64,000 bases of DNA from Tretioscincus oriximinensis (taxonomy: Eukaryota; Chordata; Lepidosauria; Squamata; Gymnophthalmidae): the NCBI GenBank assembly GCA_022410635.1, contig JAJVDF010000347.1, forward strand, positions 401,732-465,731, read 5' to 3'. Each line of letters opens with the position of its first letter. Positions within the stretch are counted from its first letter, which is position 1. Shown piece by piece: positions 51,401-57,400 of the stretch. A program made the translations under genes and the position numbers. Below the pieces are notes generated by a model. The model worked only from the letters and a program-made list of their open reading frames with translations, had not been told where the DNA came from and did not search any database.

Positions 51401-54400
51401 ACTCTTCAGCAATGTCTGTACATAAATTAACTATCCATTAAAAAAATAACACAGTAGTAGAGTTTTGTGTTCCACGGTACTTGCCATTAAGTATCTTTCA
51501 TTCTTGTAAGAAAAGCCATTAATTCTCTTTCAATTGAACGTGTCAAAATTGTTTCATAAACGAAATGTGATATAGTTGCTATCTGGTGCATCTGTAGATG
51601 TTCTTTCTTGAATCGGAGAAGAGGGAGCCAACATAATGGCTCAGATGGACAGCAGTGGATCCAAAATGGTTCTGCTGGTCTTTTAAAATAGGAAATCTAG
51701 TGCTGCCATCAGGATCCATTGCTGAAACAAAAAGGTGATGAGATACTTTTGCCTGGATCAGTATGGAGCAGTATGGACATTCTGCTATTTAGACTTTTAT
51801 TCAAACCTTATCAACTAGTTCTAGTAAGTCTTCAGGAAATGCAAGAGTAGAAAAGTATATTAGAACCAATGTTCCATTATAAGAAAATGTCCCACTTACA
51901 ACTTCTTGGACACTTTCATTTTATGTCACATTGACAATATTAAAGCATCAAAATAAATTGTGCAAAGTTGGCTTTGATTATTGGCCTGATTACCACATAG
52001 GAATTGATCCTTGAGGACAATCAGATTGGCATTGAACAGAATGAGATATTTGATCATAGGTAAGCAGCATACACATTACTTAGAAAGAGAAGAAGTTCAA
52101 AAAAATGGCACATTTCACTTTCCTTGCACAGATCCCTTCTGGAGTATCACATCACCCTTCCATCTGTTTGAGTACACAGATTTTTTTATGTATAAACACA
52201 AAGAATGTTTTATTCTTTTTAATGTAGTACATCATCCTGGGAAGTGCATGTCACAAACCAACTCCACGTTCACCTTTACCACCTGCCGCATTCTACACCC
52301 TTCTGATGAACTCACACGAGTCACTCCAAGGTAAGGGTGTAGCTTCCAGGGGCAGGAAAGCTTAATTATATTGTTTCTATGCTCACTAAAATCTCCATCG
52401 GATCATATCACCATATCACATGTGATATCTTTATTAGACCTAGAGAACAAGAATCTACTTATCATAATCTCTGATTAGCAATTCAATCACTTTGGCTCAG
52501 TAGTTAAATTCCCTGCTATTATACGAGGTTACGGTCAGGGCCACGGAAATACTGAGGATTAAGAACAACAATAAGAACCAGTTTTGAAAAAAATACACTA
52601 AAAATAAAATCTTCAAGAAAATGGAAAGTGCTTTTATTTTTTACTGTATTGAGTAAAGTTGATTTTGAAAATGCAAATAGTCTCAACATGAAAGCCTAAT
52701 GAGAAAAGATGTCTCTTAAATATTACTGTATAATGTACCGGGTGCTTCAAAAACATGTATACACACTGTGAACTTCCATAGAAAATTTATTTACTGTTCT
52801 ACAAAGTTAAATTTCAGGAAATTAGAAAGCTTAAAGCCTTGTAACATTAGCCTCGTAGAGCGGGAAATCCTGAAATTTAACTTTGTAGAACAGTAAATAA
52901 ATTTTCTATGGAAGTTCAAAGTGCGTATGCATTTTTTGAAGCACCCTGTATACAGTATAAAAATTACTGTATAATTATACAGTAAATATTTGTATGTAGC
53001 TTAAATGAGTTGGTATTTGAAACACATCAAACAGTTACCTGTCTATTACATTTTATTTTAATTTTTTATACATACATTTTAAAATGTAAAACATTCTGAA
53101 CAATTCCCCCCTTTTTTTAATAATCCCCCCTCCCCCCTGTTGCATCTTATATTACACATATGATATTTTTGCAGTTAGGATTTACATACAAGACTAGCAC
53201 TTTTATTACTGTTAAAGCTGCCCTTCATCACATTAAATTTCCAGATAATATAATATGAAAAGTTTTATTTTGAATTAATTGTAATGTATGATAGGAACAT
53301 TACATATACAGGGTGCTTCAAAAAATGTATACACACTTTGAACTTCCATAGAAAATTTATTTACTGTTCTACAAAGTTAAATTTCAGGATTTCCCACTCT
53401 ACGAGGCTAATGTTACGAGGCTTTAAGCTTTCTAATTTCCTGAAATTTAACTTTGTAGAACAGTAAATAAATTTTCTGTGGAAGTTCACAGTGTGTATAC
53501 ATTTTTTGAAGCACCCTGTATATTTCAATAATAGAGGTAGAGGGTGCTGCTTATAAAGAAACTAAGGAACAACTATAAACATTCTCAGTTGACGTTGAAT
53601 TTTGGGTAAGAAAAATACAGAATCTTGTAAACTGAGGCCTATCTGCCCTTACAGACTTTTTAGGGATAGCTACAGGAAATTGGCACGAACCAGTACCTAA
53701 ATGTCACATTTAGCAATTAGTCAATTGCACTTGCTTGGACAGTTTATTTGACAGCCAATTGAGAAGAGTATCATCAGGCATTTCTGTTACGATTGCCATA
53801 ATCCCAGAGTACAAAACAATTTACAGTCTTGCCCCAACCCTTCTCACCACTGAGATGCTGGCACAAAATTGTAGAGTTTGAGGTTTGGGGTCTGGATGAC
53901 ACCAAGAAATTGTGGATTTTCTTGCGACCTGTGATTTGTGGCAATATTAATTTTAGTGAACCACTTCTGCTTCTTACAGTGTAAATATGGGCAGCTTTTT
54001 TAGTAGTTTCTATGCTGTAATGAAGAATAGGTTATAAAACTTCCAGTAAGAAGGAACTTTTTTCTGAGAAGATTTTTTTTCTTTCTTCCTTTTGCAAGCA
54101 AAAGAGGTACAAGAGAAACCTTTTTGATACTTCTTTATCCACATCTTATGCATTTGATGGGAACTTCATGAGATGTTGTTATTCTCTTCATAAAACGTTG
54201 TTGTTAATAAACTTAGCTTGCTATCTAATAGCTGCCCTTTGCCAGTAGATCCTCAGGGCATAGCACTGGAGTAAGAAACAAAGCGTTAACATTGCAAGGA
54301 TTAAGAAGAGAGCTTCTTAAATGATGAATGATGCTTCTTCACAGGTCATGTGAGGAAGACGATGATACTGCTTTATGTCACCTTATGCTGAGAGGAGAGG

Positions 54401-57400
54401 TAGGGCATGCAGTATGACCAACATTAAAGGGGGTGAGCAATACTGCCAGCAGTTTATGTTGGCAAAGTCATATAGAAGGAATGGTAGTGTTTGTGGCACC
54501 TGCTAACCTAGATGTCTTATCAAAACCCAACTCTCTTTCCCTGCTTTCATTCCAGCTAACTTGCTAACCTAAGGTGATCTAACCAAACTCTAAATACCAT
54601 ATAGCCAAGTGCTGACTTTATAGAATCTAATGTTGTACTGGAGAGGTAAGGTTCTGCATTAGGCCTTTTTGGTTAGATCTTGTTTTTCAGAGAAACCTTT
54701 TGCTACTATGTCATAAGTAATAAGGTCATGTTTGTTAGTACAGGACCTATCACACTCTTAATACAATTGTGGAGATAATTTGTCACAATTTACCTTTTTT
54801 AAGCAGCTTTTATTGATTTTACTTGCTGAGAAGATGCATAATAAAAGATGAAATATAAAGTATGCTTATTCAAAGGAAAAGCAATACAGTTCATTATTGA
54901 AAAATTATTCAGAACGGAAAGGACATGGTTATTTTTAACCCTTAATAGAAAAGGATTTATTATGCTTGTGTAAGCATTTTTCTGGCTTAAATGACAATGA
55001 ATTAGATAATGAGAGTAAATATATTTATAAAATTATAACTGTAATCATAGCCTTATAGATCTGAGTTAGAATAAATGTTCATATCTTGTGAAGCTTCAGT
55101 ATGCTATAGAAATTGGAAGCAAGTAGAATGTTCTGTCTTTCCAAACCTACATAGCTGCTTCCTGGTCTTCCATATCTAGAACAGAATATTGAAACTTACA
55201 GTTTGCCTTTGGAAGACACTTCCCTAAAAGGCACTTCTAGTAATTCTTATTCTAGGCATATGAAGAAACATAGCTTCTTATTGGCTGCTTATATAATCAA
55301 ATGATTCATTAAATTATACACAATTTCAGTTATCAAGGCAGATTGGAAAGTTGCAGAAGTTGAGTTACAGAGGTGGTTCTTTTGAGCAAGGTCCCCCATG
55401 TAATTAGTACTGCTCTGCCATTCTCACATTTTGTGCCACTGACCACAGAATTTGCTATTTTCTATATAGCATGCCTTTGTGGAGACTTGGGTCATGCCTG
55501 CAGCAAATAATCTAGCCCCGTACAGAGGACTGTGGCAGCCCAGGCCTGCCCCACTTTAAAAACTAGGGGTGTGCCTGTGAAGTTGTCAACTGGGGCTGTA
55601 TTTGCCAGGGTCCCAAAAATGACAGCGACCTCTTCATACTGATGAACCAGCCCAGCCTTTGGAGCAATGAATAGCTGATTTGATCTATTACCTGGAACAA
55701 GTGGGAAATTACTTTACAGTTCACTCCCATTTGGCCTATTTGGTGCTCTTTTCACTCCAAAGAGTGGGGTGACTATATCTACCATCTGGACAGGCCAGTC
55801 CCTGGGAAATAGGATCTACCAGAGACTAGTCTAATGAGCAAATACAGAGTTCCATTAGCCCAGTACAGATGTTGCCTATAAATCCGATCCCAAGACCACA
55901 TTTAAGAAACAGATATTTGAACTTGAATCAAATGGAAAATGAGCAGTCTTTGTTCTACAATTGGCATTGNTTACAGTTTTGTTTTTTAGATTAACCTTGA
56001 TTTTTTAAAAACATCTAAATGAAGCCACTGGGAGCCTTCAACAGTAGATTTAGAGAAAATTCAGTTTATTTAATTATTAGTCCCAGGACCATATCATATA
56101 AAAAGAGAAAAGCTTAAAATATAAATCATTAAAATATAATCCAAAGAACTTCAGGTTAAAATACATCATTATTAAAATTTTCATCACTGATTTATCGCAA
56201 CACATATTTTAGCTGCCTTAAGTAAGTGGAAACTCGTCTGGTGATGTTATTTGTCCTTGCCCTAGAGAGAAAGTTGACATTCAACCTTGTGAGTGACTTC
56301 TATTTCTAGCTCATCCCACTTCATGAAAGATGGATGCAGATCAGTGGTTGAATGTGGTTCAGTAACAGGCTAAATCCAGGCAAGACAGAGCTGGTGTATC
56401 AACAGTTCTTAAATCTAAAAAGCAAAGAAATACTCTGGTTAATTGAGTTGCACTTGGAATAGAAGGCACCCTTGTGTTTAATTCTGTTGTTTGAACCTTA
56501 GGTAACAGTGGTGTCAACAAATATTGATCCCAACACCAGCTGGTTCCTAAGTTGTGGCCATTTTTAGATAACGACCATTTGACTAGGATGATCTGGCAAC
56601 CTGGTATCTTTCAGGCAGAACTATTTCAATGTGCTCTATGCAGGGCTTCCCTTGAAGATAGTTCAGAAACTGCATCTAGTGAAAAATGTAGCAACCAGGA
56701 TACTGATGCTAACTGAAAACAAATCATGTTTGTTTTAAAGGAGCCCAAATCAAGATTTTAAGTTTATCTCATACAGGTGTAAATAATCTGGGCCCCAATN
56801 TGTCTAAAGGAGTGCCTCCTCCTGTAGAGACTCCTTACAGAGATCTGATCTCTTTTATCTTTCCCCTTATCTTATTTTAAAACAATCAAAGTAGATGAGC
56901 ACTTCTAAGCTGGCAGATACCGTAATTATTAAAAACTGAATTTACACTTGCATACCACAAGAGGGTGTAAGGAAGTGTTTGCTGCACAACTAGTTGAGAA
57001 ATAGTTGAGATTACTGATCTGATACTTAGACTTTTTCCTACGTCTTTATAAAGAATAAATTACTTTTTTAAAAGATGTGGCATTTTTAAACTAGCTTGTC
57101 CAAAGGGACATAAATTAGTTAATTTTCTTAAAAAGTGGGAGGTTTGTACAAATATTTTAAAGAATAAATAACAAATAATATTTTAGGGAATGGAAACAAA
57201 GAGCACTTTGTTTTCATAAAAGAATGAAGAGTCCATCCTATACTTAAATCGTTGATCTTTTTCTAGAAGAATTTATATGAGACCTTTGTCCAGTCAGGAT
57301 CTCTTTTTAAAAACAAGCCTTAAGTGCCCTTCCTGCATTAAAAGTTAGAGAAAGGTTGTAAATATTAGCACGAGCTGTCAGGAGATTGTGCATTTGTTCT

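Larger units (their letters stand above)
43767..52227 (+). other. TRAK1 intron 13 (about 8.5 kb)
   Basis: Holds the read-through ORF, a Penelope-like insertion, L2-like tails (one at about 46000-46058), a foldback hAT-like element and a CR1 tail. Nothing recognised in 44010-44790, 45030-45990, 46060-48340, 49375-50126 and 50880-52227. Confidence 0.8.
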
